NCBI RefSeq assembly: GCF_001767395.1
Contig: NZ_CP017014.1
Location: 248,001-312,000 of the forward strand
Length of the DNA: 64,000 nt
Source of the DNA: Rhodococcus sp. WMMA185
GTDB lineage: Bacteria > Actinomycetota > Actinomycetes > Mycobacteriales > Mycobacteriaceae
Reading direction: 5' to 3'
Shown here in pieces: positions 11,211 to 19,010 of this stretch. How positions within the stretch are numbered: the first letter of the stretch is position 1; each line of letters begins with the position of its first letter. The notes beneath the pieces were generated by a model, which saw nothing but the letters and a program-made list of their open reading frames with translations, ran no database searches and was not told the origin of the DNA. The position numbers and the translations under genes are program-made.

Positions 11211-12554
11211 CTAGGGACGCCGGGCTAGGGCGTGACGGCCACCGCGCGGTTGTCGAGACATCGTGGCGGCGATCCGTGGACGCGCAAGCAGCACTGCTAT
11301 TGCCGTCGTGAGGGGAACCGACAGTGCGAGCGCGATACCGCCGACCGCGGATCGCGCGATCTCGACGGCGACCGCATCGCCCGTCAGCACATTCGTGACG
11401 GAATCGCCCGAGACGCTGAAGAGCAGGAGCAGCGGGAGCGCGCCGCCGGCGTAGGCGAGCACCAACGTGTACACCGTACTGGCGATGTGATCGCGTCCCA
11501 CCCGCATCGAGGCCGCGAAGATCTCCCGACGCGAAGACGATTCGTTTATCGACGCGATCTCGAACGCAGCCGACGCCTGGGTGATCGTGACGTCGTTGAG
11601 CACACCGAGCGACCCGATGATGAAGCCGGCCAGCAGGAGTCCGGTGATGCTCACCGTTCCGACATAGGCCTGGACATTGACGTTTTGTTCCTCGGACAGC
11701 CCGGTCAGCCGGGTCATCCCGATCGCGGCGGTGGACAGCACCGCTGCGAGGACCATCGACGCGAGAGTCCCGAGCAACGCGGAACTCGTCCGCAGATTCA
11801 CCCCATGCGCCAGGTACAGCACCACGTAGAGGATCGCCGCCCCGGACACGAGCGCCACGGGCATCGCGGGTTTGCCGTCCAGGAGTGCGGGCAAGGTGAA
11901 GACGGTCAGCACGCCGAAGGCGAAGCCGAGTCCGAGCAGTGCGCGAAACCCGCGCCACCGAGCGACGGCGACGATCGCCAGTACGAACACCGCGACGACG
12001 AGCGTCAACGACAATCCCCGTGCGTAATCGTTGAATGCGTATACCGGGGTGCCGGTCGAATCCGTCTGCCGGACAAGGCGGATGTTGTCGCCAACCGCCA
12101 GGTTCGGCTGACCCGGCCCCGGTACGCTCTCGAGTAGAGTCCGGGTGCCTTCGTTCGGCCCGGACTCGATGGTGACGAGGCTTCGTTGGCAGTCGATATT
12201 GCCGCTCGTTTCCGGAGGGGGTGCGGGATCGCCGGAGAATGCCCGCCCAGCGGACGGGCTGCCGCACGGCCCCAGGTCCTGCGAGACGACCGTCCCGGCT
12301 TCGGTGGCGACGGCGCCGCCGCCGGCGTTCCGGAACGGCAAGGGGACCTCGACCTCCGCATTGCTCGGCCACAGGAAGGCGGCACTGCCGATAACGGCGA
12401 TCGCAATCGCAACGAGGATCCCGACGACCACTCGGGCGGCAGTCGGGCCGACAGGTGCCGGTCCCTCGAAATGTCCGTGTCCGTGTCCGTGACCGTGGCC
12501 ACGAGTCTGTAGGCCCGGACCGGTCTCTCCGCTGGGCGACAGCTGGGCTGTCAT
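11211..12554 (-). CDS. YibE/F family membrane protein with His-rich N-terminus
   Basis: The start ATG 12554 follows GGAGAAGAAGG. The 447-residue protein has a cytoplasmic N-terminus with alternating Gly-His (GHGHGHGHGH, about residues 20-29) and one TM (VVVGILVAIAIAVIGSAAFL). A roughly 120-residue exported region with two Cys follows, then seven or more TM helices of the YibE/F family, including the conserved IGSLGVLNDVTITQASA segment. Family function is not established; transport is assumed. The Gly-His stretch could bind metal (inference). Alternative upstream start codons at 12638 lack a ribosome site. Confidence 0.85.
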   Translation of the reverse strand: MTAQLSPSGETGPGLQTRGHGHGHGHGHFEGPAPVGPTAARVVVGILVAIAIAVIGSAAFLWPSNAEVEVPLPFRNAGGGAVATEAGTVVSQDLGPCGSPSAGRAFSGDPAPPPETSGNIDCQRSLVTIESGPNEGTRTLLESVPGPGQPNLAVGDNIRLVRQTDSTGTPVYAFNDYARGLSLTLVVAVFVLAIVAVARWRGFRALLGLGFAFGVLTVFTLPALLDGKPAMPVALVSGAAILYVVLYLAHGVNLRTSSALLGTLASMVLAAVLSTAAIGMTRLTGLSEEQNVNVQAYVGTVSITGLLLAGFIIGSLGVLNDVTITQASAAFEIASINESSSRREIFAASMRVGRDHIASTVYTLVLAYAGGALPLLLLFSVSGDSVTNVLTGDAVAVEIARSAVGGIALALSVPLTTAIAVLLARPRIAATMSRQPRGGRHALARRP

Positions 12555-12599
12555 CGCCTTCTTCTCCGCACCAGGCCAGGCTAGTCGGAGGTAGCGGTA

Positions 12600-12732
12600 A
12601 GTGACGGGGCAGGCCTTCGAGGACTTTCGGCAGATCAAGAAGTCCGTTGATCGCGATGTCCGGGTTCGAGCCGTTCTGCTCGTCGCACAGGAATTGCAGC
12701 GGCGTGCCGCTGGAGCCGTGACGCCACTTGCG
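12600..12732 (-). pseudogene. Possible gene remnant
   Basis: On the minus strand the frame from 12732 reads KWRHGSSGTPLQFLCDEQ and then SNPDIAINGLLDLPKVL with strongly GC-ended codons, as in real genes here. A stop sits just upstream (12733-12735), no start codon with ribosome site is seen, and the frame runs out into the start of the YibE/F gene. This looks like a fragment of a lost coding sequence. I do not recognise the family. Confidence 0.25.
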
Positions 12733-12817
12733 TCACCGCCGACGTCGCGCCGATCTCACGGGCGGCGGCGCCCGCGAGCCCTGGTTGGTCACCCTCGGGT
12801 GTGTAGAGGACACCGGA

Positions 12818-12997
12818 TCAGATGCAGATCGGTAGAACCAGTGATCCCAGCGGGATGACGAGGCAGAGCCCCACCGAACCCTGCACGGGCGTTTGTGCCT
12901 CAGACAAAGTCGTGGCTGACGCGGCCGGGGCGGCGAACACGCCCAGGGAGAGAGTGACCGCGATAGCGGCGAGTGCCGAGGAAATTCTGCGTGTCAT
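12818..12997 (-). CDS. Small secreted peptide
   Basis: A 59-residue product starts at ATG 12997 after AAGGGAAG. It has a standard signal peptide: MTRR, a hydrophobic core SALAAIAVTLSLGVFAAPA, and ASA cleavage. The mature peptide is about 30 residues, ends in LCLVIPLGSLVLPICI, and has two Cys that could pair. Similar short secreted hydrophobic peptides are common in Rhodococcus and Nocardia. Function unknown. Confidence 0.65.
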   Translation of the reverse strand: MTRRISSALAAIAVTLSLGVFAAPAASATTLSEAQTPVQGSVGLCLVIPLGSLVLPICI

Positions 12998-13287
12998 GAG
13001 AGAAACTTCCCTTCTTGCCCAGTGCACATTGCGCACTAAATCCATCGTCATCCGATGCGTGTCATGTCTCAAGGCCACCAATAGAACAGTTGCGTCACGG
13101 CCAGGACTAATGCGGCGTTCGATACTTTCGAGGCACCACCCTTCTTCGGCAAGGAATTTCCTCGACGCCGAAGCAGTGGTGTGGACTACGAACCCGCCCA
13201 GGTCGGGTTCATGCCTGATTTCGGATCACGCGATTGCGACAAGTCGAAGGACCCGGCCGCAAGTGCTCCGACCAGGTCCTTTTCGCT

Positions 13288-13425
13288 GAGCCGATGACGG
13301 GAATCGAACCCGCGTTCTCAGCTTGGGAAGCTGATGTTCTGCCATTGAACTACATCGGCGTGCACGATACCGGGCGCCCAATGGCAGGCCCGACACCCTG
13401 CGCCGAAAACATTATCAGATCGTGA
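13288..13425. repeat. 138-bp direct repeat, left copy
   Basis: Base-for-base identical to 20245-20382 (offset 6957). It covers the whole tRNA-Gly(CCC), its promoter side (including gataat-like -10 on the minus strand at about 13410-13416) and 2 nt past the 3' end. Identity stops abruptly on both sides (cgct|gag against aaga|gag; gtga|cct against gtga|tct). Confidence 0.95.
13289..13359 (-). tRNA. tRNA-Gly(CCC), copy 1
   Basis: The 71-nt cloverleaf on the minus strand has acceptor GCCGATG/CATCGGC, D arm AGTTCAATGGCAGAAC, anticodon stem TCAGC/GCTGA with loop TTCCCAA, and T arm GCGGGTTCGATTCCCGT. CCA is not encoded. It is identical to copy 2 at 20246-20316 and lies inside the left 138-bp repeat. 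A hairpin with T-run around 13249-13284 lies 3' of it. Confidence 0.95.
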
Positions 13426-13549
13426 CCTGGCAAAATCGGGGTGCGGACCTCCTGTTGCCTACTGCCGCTTGAGTACTGGTTGTGGAGGCCCGCACGCCAG
13501 ACTGGAGTTCCCTGCACATACACCCCGGGGGCGATTGAGTAGACACCGC

Positions 13550-13593
13550 AGGGAGTGTTTGCCTGGCCGCGCGTGGCTCGACAAACACTCCCT
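13550..13593 (-). terminator. Hairpin at the end of the alpha/beta hydrolase gene
   Basis: Perfect 12-bp stem AGGGAGTGTTTG (13550-13561) / CAAACACTCCCT (13582-13593) with a 20-nt loop, 40 nt past the hydrolase stop. T-run is absent, so it is a weak terminator or an island-edge structure. Confidence 0.5.
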
Positions 13594-13632
13594 GGTGAGG
13601 TCATGAGCTACCGGACAACTCTCGAGGACGGT

Positions 13633-14598
13633 CTACTTACCTTCGACTCGCCCGACTGGGTCGAAGCTGGCCGCCAGCGCCTCGCGGGCGGTCTGCCAGG
13701 CGTTGTCACCAGGGTGGAGCTCGCTGCGGAGGTAGGCCGAGGTGAGCCATCCGATGGCGGCGACTCGTTCGGGGCTCTCGTCCGTGGACTCGACGACGTC
13801 GTATCCGGGGATCCCGCCGAGTGAATGCTCCGCACCGAACAGGGTAAGCAGGGACTTCGGGCTAGGGCCGAGCGTGTAGGGGTCGGCGTGCCAGTCCGGC
13901 CCCATGTCCGTGAAGTGCCGTGAGTCGTCCGCGTCGCCGGCGACGACCAGCGCGGGTTTGGTCAGCGTGGAGAAGTCGATGGTCCGGAGGAACGGCAGCG
14001 AGTCGCCCATGGGCCCGTTGATGACGTCGCCCCTGCCTGTCGCGGCCAGAAGCACACCCGCCTTGATCCGGGGTTCGATGAATCTCACTTCCTCCCCGTT
14101 GTCCGGATCGGTGACCCGTGCGCCGAGCAGGAGACTGGAGGTGAAGCCCCCGAAGGAGTGTCCGGCAACGGCGACCTTCGTGTGGTTGATCCTCCCCGCG
14201 ATCAGTGGCACGGCTTCCTCTATCCCGTCGAGCCGGTCGAGGATGTGGATCATGTCCTCGTTGCGCGAACGCCAGAAGAAGGGTGCTCCGGGGGTATCGG
14301 CGATCAGGTGGCTCAATGTCCTGGAACTGAGGTGAGTGGGTTGGATGACGACGAATCCGCTTGCCGCCCAGAAGTTGACGAGCGGCGCGTAGCCGTTCAG
14401 CGAGGAGAGGTTGTTCGAGGGGCCATGGCCGTGGGAGAAAAGGATGACGGGGAGGTCGGTTCCGGTCTGGGGCGCGGTGACGCGTAACTGGAGGTCCGCG
14501 GGACGTCCGGGCACCGAGAAGACCACTGGGCTGAAGGACATGACCGGTACGGGCGGGGTCATGGTGTCGGCGGAAGCGGTGGCGGTGGATGTGCTCAT
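13633..14598 (-). CDS. Alpha/beta hydrolase (chlorophyllase/PAF-acetylhydrolase-like)
   Basis: The 321-residue cytosolic hydrolase has the oxyanion-side motif ILFSHGHGPSNN and nucleophile elbow GHSFGG (Ser). An acidic residue sits in VVAGDADDSRHF, and the catalytic His is in GAEHSLGG. The fold and SHGHG motif resemble the dienelactone/PAF-AH/chlorophyllase branch, whose members split ester bonds. Substrate unknown. It is divergent from the TetR gene at 14767, with a shared 169-bp promoter region carrying an inverted repeat, so it is probably repressed by that TetR. Confidence 0.85.
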   Translation of the reverse strand: MSTSTATASADTMTPPVPVMSFSPVVFSVPGRPADLQLRVTAPQTGTDLPVILFSHGHGPSNNLSSLNGYAPLVNFWAASGFVVIQPTHLSSRTLSHLIADTPGAPFFWRSRNEDMIHILDRLDGIEEAVPLIAGRINHTKVAVAGHSFGGFTSSLLLGARVTDPDNGEEVRFIEPRIKAGVLLAATGRGDVINGPMGDSLPFLRTIDFSTLTKPALVVAGDADDSRHFTDMGPDWHADPYTLGPSPKSLLTLFGAEHSLGGIPGYDVVESTDESPERVAAIGWLTSAYLRSELHPGDNAWQTAREALAASFDPVGRVEGK

Positions 14599-14700
14599 AA
14601 TGGGTTGGTTGCCCTTTCTCGGGATCCTGTCGCCCGCCAGTCTCGGTCGATCGGCGGCTGAGCGTTCAGCAGTGTCCCGCTTCAGCTAACCTGAAATGAA

Positions 14701-14731
14701 GCACTGCTCCACTTACTATTCGGAACAGTGC
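14701..14731. promoter_or_regulatory. Probable TetR operator between hydrolase and tetR
   Basis: GCACTGCTCC (14701-14710) and GGAACAGTGC (14722-14731) form a 10-bp-arm inverted repeat with one mismatch and an 11-nt spacer, in the shared intergenic region. The geometry suits a TetR dimer or pair of dimers. Confidence 0.7.
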
Positions 14732-14766
14732 TCCGCTTTGTCAAGTGGTGTCGGAAGGAACGCGTG

Positions 14767-15363
14767 ATGGTCACCGAGAGCCCCACCGGGAAGGCGTCGG
14801 CCCGAAGCCAGCGGGTCGACGCGCAGCGCAACCAACAGGCAGTGCTCACTGCCGCCGCCGAGGTGTTCGTCACCTCCGGTGTCGACGCGCCCATCCGCCA
14901 GATCGCGGCACGGGCGGGCGTCGGGATGGCTACCATCTACCGTCACTTCCCGACTCGAGCGGATCTCGTCACCGCGGTCTACCACCACCAGATCGAGGAA
15001 TGTGCCGAGGCCGGCCCGAAGCTGCTGGCAAGTGCCGACTCCCCATTCGACGCGCTGCGTCAGTGGATTGACCTCTTCGTCGGCTTTTTGGTCACCAAGC
15101 ACGGACTGGCGGACGCTCTGCAGTCCGACAGCGACCGCTTCGCCGCGCTGCACACCTACTTCATCGACCGCTTGCTGCCCGTGTGTGCCCAACTGCTCGC
15201 CGCTGCGGCCGACGCCGGCGACATCAGATCCGACGTACAGCCTTACGAACTGATGCGCGGCATAGGCAACCTCTGCATCGGACGCGACAGCGACCTCCGC
15301 TACGACCCCCGGCGCTTGATCGATCTACTCCTCGAAGGGCTGCGGCGTCCTCGGCAGGGCTGA
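14767..15363 (+). CDS. TetR family regulator
   Basis: The ATG at 14767 is 8 nt after GGAAGG. Its 198 residues have an N-terminal TetR helix-turn-helix: VLTAAAEVFVTSGVDAPIRQIAARAGVGMATIYRHFPTRADLVTAVY (about 29-75). The C-terminal ligand/dimer domain includes FAALHTYFIDRLLPVCAQLL. It probably represses itself and the divergent hydrolase through the inverted repeat at 14701-14731. Ligand unknown. Confidence 0.9.
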   Translation: MVTESPTGKASARSQRVDAQRNQQAVLTAAAEVFVTSGVDAPIRQIAARAGVGMATIYRHFPTRADLVTAVYHHQIEECAEAGPKLLASADSPFDALRQWIDLFVGFLVTKHGLADALQSDSDRFAALHTYFIDRLLPVCAQLLAAAADAGDIRSDVQPYELMRGIGNLCIGRDSDLRYDPRRLIDLLLEGLRRPRQG

Positions 15364-15751
15364 CTGCCCCGGGGCAGGAACGCCTCTCGGTTGCCGAGAC
15401 CGCACTGTAGCCGGTCTAGCAGACCGGGGCCGACGCCGATCGCCATCCCTATGAACCAATGGAATCTACGCCCGACCTACGGCGAGGGTGGTCCCACAGG
15501 TAGTAGCGGCTCAGGCGAGTCCTCCATTGGTGTAAAGGATTTGACCTTTTTGCCATCGGCCCGGACCGGCAAGGAATGCGACCACTTGGGGCGAAGGCGC
15601 GCGTTCGGTTGGAGAACACTGCTGACCGCATGGTGAAGCAGCCGTTGCGGACCGCCACCGAAGACGACGCTCCGGCTTCAGTTTCAGCGGGTTCGTCCCA
15701 ACCAACAAGGGAGACAGAGCAAATGAGCGCAACTAGGCGCCAACAGAGAAC

Positions 15752-15781
15752 GCCCCGACCAGGAAACGACCTGGCCGGGGC
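15752..15781 (-). terminator. Terminator of tRNA-Gly(TCC)
   Basis: Stem 15752-15763 / 15770-15781 (GCCCCG-A-CCAGG with CCTGG-C-CGGGGC, one mismatch), 6-nt loop, 10 nt past the tRNA 3' end. The same arrangement follows tRNA-Gly(CCC) copy 2. The rest of 15364-15750 shows no gene. Confidence 0.75.
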
Positions 15782-15790
15782 TTTCCGGAG

Positions 15791-15863
15791 AGCCGACAAC
15801 GGGAATCGAACCCGTACCCTCAGCTTGGAAGGCTGATGCTCTGCCAATTGAAACTATGTCGGC
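15791..15863 (-). tRNA. tRNA-Gly(TCC)
   Basis: The 73-nt cloverleaf on the minus strand has acceptor GCCGACA/TGTCGGC, anticodon stem TCAGC/GCTGA with loop CTTCCAA (anticodon TCC), and T arm ACGGGTTCGATTCCCGT. CCA is not encoded. Its 5' flank (acagatcgtgatctagg at about 15919-15935) closely resembles the flank of tRNA-Gly(CCC) copy 2, so the two Gly tRNA loci are related by an old duplication. Confidence 0.93.
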
Positions 15864-16236
15864 GTGCAAGATATCGGCCGCCTAGAAGCAGGCCTACCCC
15901 CAGCGCGGGGAAACACTAACAGATCGTGATCTAGGAGCGCTGGGAATTTTCGGCCACCTGTTGCCGAATCTGGAAGCCCGATCACGGATCAGGGATTTGC
16001 GTATCGGCTCGCCGGGCGCTGCCCAGCATTGCCGTGCTGCGGCCACTCTACGGCGCACTTCGATGCTTTGTCAGCACCACCGCTGTACAGGGACATTCGG
16101 GAACGATCTGCTTCGCCGAGCAGCTCCGCCGGGAGAGGTCGATCCTAAGTCAGAGCCGACGAAATCCGTTGCATACCATAGTGGTACCACTAGGTTCCGG
16201 TTGCTCACACGGTCCGATGACCGTGGCAAGCGACAT
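15864..16236. other. Intergenic region with a 12-bp palindrome
   Basis: 373 bp holding the promoter side of tRNA-Gly(TCC) (right to about 15940) and then AGTGGTACCACT, a perfect palindrome at 16180-16191, near the end of the hydrolase gene at 16237. No gene is evident. Confidence 0.4.
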
Positions 16237-17145
16237 TCAATTATGCGCGTCATACCATTCGATCATCTCTTCCGGGTGATCGGAGAAGTAGGTGTACCCA
16301 TGGAATCTCCACGGTGTGTCTTCTATCCAGATGATTTTCTTGTCTGTGACAGGAAGGTTCTCATAGAGCTCCTGGATATCTGATTCCCTCGAAACCATAT
16401 CGTTTCTGACCTGCAGCATGAGGGTTGGGATGTTCACCGCTTTGATCAGGGGTCGCATATCGTGGTCTTCGAGCTTGAGCCCGGTCAGCTTCTCGTTGAT
16501 CGGAATGAACTCCTCGAGCCCTTTTTCCACGTCTATGCCCATCGCTTCGCAACTGCGCTCGACGCAGGTCTGTCCATGTAGTGGTTGGATCAGAATCCAA
16601 CATTTGATGTCCTCGAACTCTTCGGGGTGGTTTTCCATCGCACGCAAGGTCGAGTTGGCGCCCATGCACATGCTCTGCAGCGAGATATCCATTCCGGCCG
16701 TCTTTTCGAACGATCGCGCGAATCTCAACGAACCGATCACGTCCTGCCATTCCCAGTAGCCCACGCCGCAGATTTCGTTCGGCGAAGACTCGCTGGTGCC
16801 ATGATTGCGGATGTCGTAGGTCAGGATGTTGTAGCCGGCATCGTGCAGCGCCTTGTACTTGGGAAGGAAGTTCACTTCGAACCCGCCTGACGCCTCGAAG
16901 TTCTTCATGTGACCGGGAAACCCATAGCGGTTGGCCGGAGAGAAGTGATTGTGAATGACCAGTTTGTTGGAATCCGCCGGGATGAACCAGGCGTCGAGCT
17001 TCACGTTGTCGAGCGCAGGAAAGTTCACCTCTTCGTACTCCAACTCGTATTCGTCGGGCCTGCGGAGCATCGGACTTCTCACAGGCTTTGCGAGATTCCA
17101 GGCCAGGCTCTTCAGAAACTCCGTCGTCTCTTGTGCCGTTTCCAT
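16237..17145 (-). CDS. Cys-nucleophile alpha/beta hydrolase-fold protein (complete triad)
   Basis: The 302-residue cytosolic protein has strands and motifs of an alpha/beta hydrolase. The segment NILTYDIRNHGTSES precedes helix B, and the nucleophile elbow is SMCMGA with C160 in place of the usual Ser. The acid is probably D249 (QVRNDM) and the base H282 (WRFHGY). Dienelactone hydrolases also use Cys at this position. It is the third gene of an operon, 25 nt after the SRPBCC gene and preceded by AAAGG. It is homologous to the first gene (17671-18549) at many positions, such as YD(M/I)RNHG and (I/V)QPL. Substrate unknown. Codon use is less GC-rich than in core genes nearby. Confidence 0.85.
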   Translation of the reverse strand: METAQETTEFLKSLAWNLAKPVRSPMLRRPDEYELEYEEVNFPALDNVKLDAWFIPADSNKLVIHNHFSPANRYGFPGHMKNFEASGGFEVNFLPKYKALHDAGYNILTYDIRNHGTSESSPNEICGVGYWEWQDVIGSLRFARSFEKTAGMDISLQSMCMGANSTLRAMENHPEEFEDIKCWILIQPLHGQTCVERSCEAMGIDVEKGLEEFIPINEKLTGLKLEDHDMRPLIKAVNIPTLMLQVRNDMVSRESDIQELYENLPVTDKKIIWIEDTPWRFHGYTYFSDHPEEMIEWYDAHN

Positions 17146-17170
17146 GGTTCTGCCTTTCGTGTGAGCGTGC

Positions 17171-17674
17171 CTAAGGAGCTGTCTCTTCTTCTACGTTTCC
17201 TAGAACTCTGTCTCTCAACGCCTCGTTTGCTCGCTCGTAGGCCGTTTTGAACCAGCTCGGGTCCCAGAACCACACGCCGATGCCGCGATACTCCTCGTGC
17301 TGGGTTACGCGAATTCCACCTTCGACGGGCTCGAGCAACCAGTGGTGGTCGAAGGTGAGGATGCCGCGGATGCCTCCGAACTGGTTGAGTTCGCGCGCTT
17401 CATCCAGTTTGGCGACGGAGGCGGTGACGTCGGTTTCGTTGCCGCTCTTGTCACGCATGAGATAGGCCATCTTGGCGCCTGGGCGGTACTCGCCCGTTAC
17501 GCTCGTGAAGACTGGGTTCCAGTCCTGGTAGCCCTCCGCGTCGGTGAGCACCGACCAGATCGCTTCCGCCGGCGCCGGGATCATCAGCTCGGCATGCACA
17601 TTCTTGCGTCCCAACAACGACAGTGCCATGGTGATCACTCCAATCAGCCCGACTGCCCACGTGAGCCTTCTCAT
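17171..17674 (-). CDS. SRPBCC (Bet v1-like) protein with N-terminal membrane anchor
   Basis: The 167-residue protein starts with MRRLTWAVGLIGVITMALSLLG, a single TM or uncleaved signal. A START/SRPBCC fold follows: HAELMIPAPAEAIWSVLTDAEGYQDWNPVF gives strand 1 and helices, then FDHHWLLEPVEGGIRVTQHEEYRG, and a long C-terminal helix WFKTAYERANEALRDRVLG. Such folds bind hydrophobic ligands or act as polyketide or lipid-processing partners. Its ATG overlaps the stop of the upstream hydrolase gene by 4 bp (17671-17674), so the two are translationally coupled. Confidence 0.85.
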   Translation of the reverse strand: MRRLTWAVGLIGVITMALSLLGRKNVHAELMIPAPAEAIWSVLTDAEGYQDWNPVFTSVTGEYRPGAKMAYLMRDKSGNETDVTASVAKLDEARELNQFGGIRGILTFDHHWLLEPVEGGIRVTQHEEYRGIGVWFWDPSWFKTAYERANEALRDRVLGNVEEETAP

Positions 17675-18549
17675 AGATACCGGTCAAAGAAGTCGGCCAG
17701 CGGTTCTGGATTCGTGCCGAGGTAGTCGTAGGCGGCGGCTCGGTCCTTGGACAGGTCGAGCCAGAGCATGTCTTTTTCGACGTGGAGTTCGTCGTAGTAG
17801 TGCTGGACGAAATCGAGGTCGGTCCACGGGTCGTTGTTGTTCTGTATGACGAGCGTTGGGACGCTGACATGCTTGATGTCGGGGACGAACGTCTTCGTGT
17901 CGAGATCGAAGCCCAGCCGTTCGCGAGACTTCTTGCTTCCCGCCTTGTCGAGAAAGCCTGGCAGGCCGAACGCCTTGACGAACGCTCGGTAGTTCAGGGG
18001 CTGCACCGCGATCATGGCCTTGATGTTGGGATACTTCCGTAGGCCTGCATCCCCTTTGCCGTACGCATAGGTGCTGGCGACTGCGCCCATGCAGATGCTG
18101 AGCAGACCGATGCTGGCGTCCTTGTAGACAGGGTTGCTCGAAATGAAATCCACGGCGGCGATGACGTCCTCAGCCTCGTTGGGACCCCATGAAATCCAGG
18201 GGGGATTTCCTAGATCGCTCTCGCCGTGGTTGCGCATGTCGTACATCAGAACCGTGTAGCCACGCTCGTTGAGGTACTTGGCTTGCCGGAGAAAGGAGAT
18301 GTTCTCTTTCCACATCTTGATGCGCCCCTTGCCCTCGGGCGTGTAGCCGGATCGGCTGCACTGCACGCCGAAGTGCGTTTGAACGATCACCTTGTCGTTG
18401 CCGCCCTTGATGATCCAGCCGCGCAAGGTGACGCCATCCCTCGTCTTGAACTCGACGTCTTCGTAGTCCAGGCTGAAGTCCGCGGGCTGATCGAACACCG
18501 GGGAGTTACCCGGCTTGATCATCATGTCCGAAACCATCTTCGCGAACAT
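17671..18549 (-). CDS. Cys-nucleophile alpha/beta hydrolase-fold protein lacking the catalytic His
   Basis: First gene of the three-gene operon, 292 residues, with GGAGAACCCCC before the ATG. Motifs are VLMYDMRNHGES, nucleophile elbow SICMGA with C153, and acid D240 (QNNNDPW). When its C-terminus is aligned without gaps to the paralog at 16237-17145, the catalytic His position (H282 there) is A272 (KDRAAAYDY). The protein may therefore be a non-catalytic partner, or use another base. Residues 60-75 (FGVQCSRSGYTPEGKG) differ most. It is transcribed from the symmetric promoter at 18897-18934, divergent from tetR. Confidence 0.85.
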   Translation of the reverse strand: MFAKMVSDMMIKPGNSPVFDQPADFSLDYEDVEFKTRDGVTLRGWIIKGGNDKVIVQTHFGVQCSRSGYTPEGKGRIKMWKENISFLRQAKYLNERGYTVLMYDMRNHGESDLGNPPWISWGPNEAEDVIAAVDFISSNPVYKDASIGLLSICMGAVASTYAYGKGDAGLRKYPNIKAMIAVQPLNYRAFVKAFGLPGFLDKAGSKKSRERLGFDLDTKTFVPDIKHVSVPTLVIQNNNDPWTDLDFVQHYYDELHVEKDMLWLDLSKDRAAAYDYLGTNPEPLADFFDRYL

Positions 18550-18896
18550 GGGGGTTCTCCTCTTCGTCGTCCGCTATGCAGCTGAGGCTGGAAGTCCAGT
18601 GCGGCAGTCGCCAAGCGCACCGAGCCACTGCCGAGGCGCGCCACCACGCGCTTGGATCAGTGGGCAACCGCCCATCGCGGGCGGGAAGGAAAGCATGCCC
18701 GTAGTCGAGACCGACTCTGTCGGGACGTTTGAGGATTGGGTGCGCTCCGGAAACGCAAGCCCGCAGGCGACCAGCTCCGTGATCTGGATGCCGGGGGCGG
18801 TGTTGTCGTTCATTGCTGTGTTCATCAGCGGTTGGGGCTGGGTTTGGTAGCTCGGGGTTCGTGGTTCTGCCAAACGGTTGGGTGAGGACTTCAGCC

Positions 18897-18934
18897 TTGA
18901 CAATCAGAATACGAATTCTTATTCTGATTGTCAA
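18897..18934. promoter_or_regulatory. Symmetric operator with two overlapping divergent promoters
   Basis: Perfect 15-bp arms TTGACAATCAGAATA (18897-18911) and TATTCTGATTGTCAA (18920-18934) around an 8-nt centre. Read on either strand, the outer TTGACA is a consensus -35 followed, after exactly 17 nt, by TATTCT as -10. One palindrome thus carries the tetR promoter (+) and the hydrolase-operon promoter (-). TetR binding here would block both. The remaining 18550-19010 holds no gene. Confidence 0.85.
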
Positions 18935-19010
18935 TGGGATGGAGGGATCAACATCGCGACGCTTGCACGGCCTGATTCCGGCCCCGACGTGACCGGCGGG
19001 GGGTAAACGC

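Noticed and set aside
15510-15847. Minus-strand frame overlapping tRNA-Gly(TCC)
   Set aside because: Its N-terminus is a translation of the tRNA gene; no conserved product.
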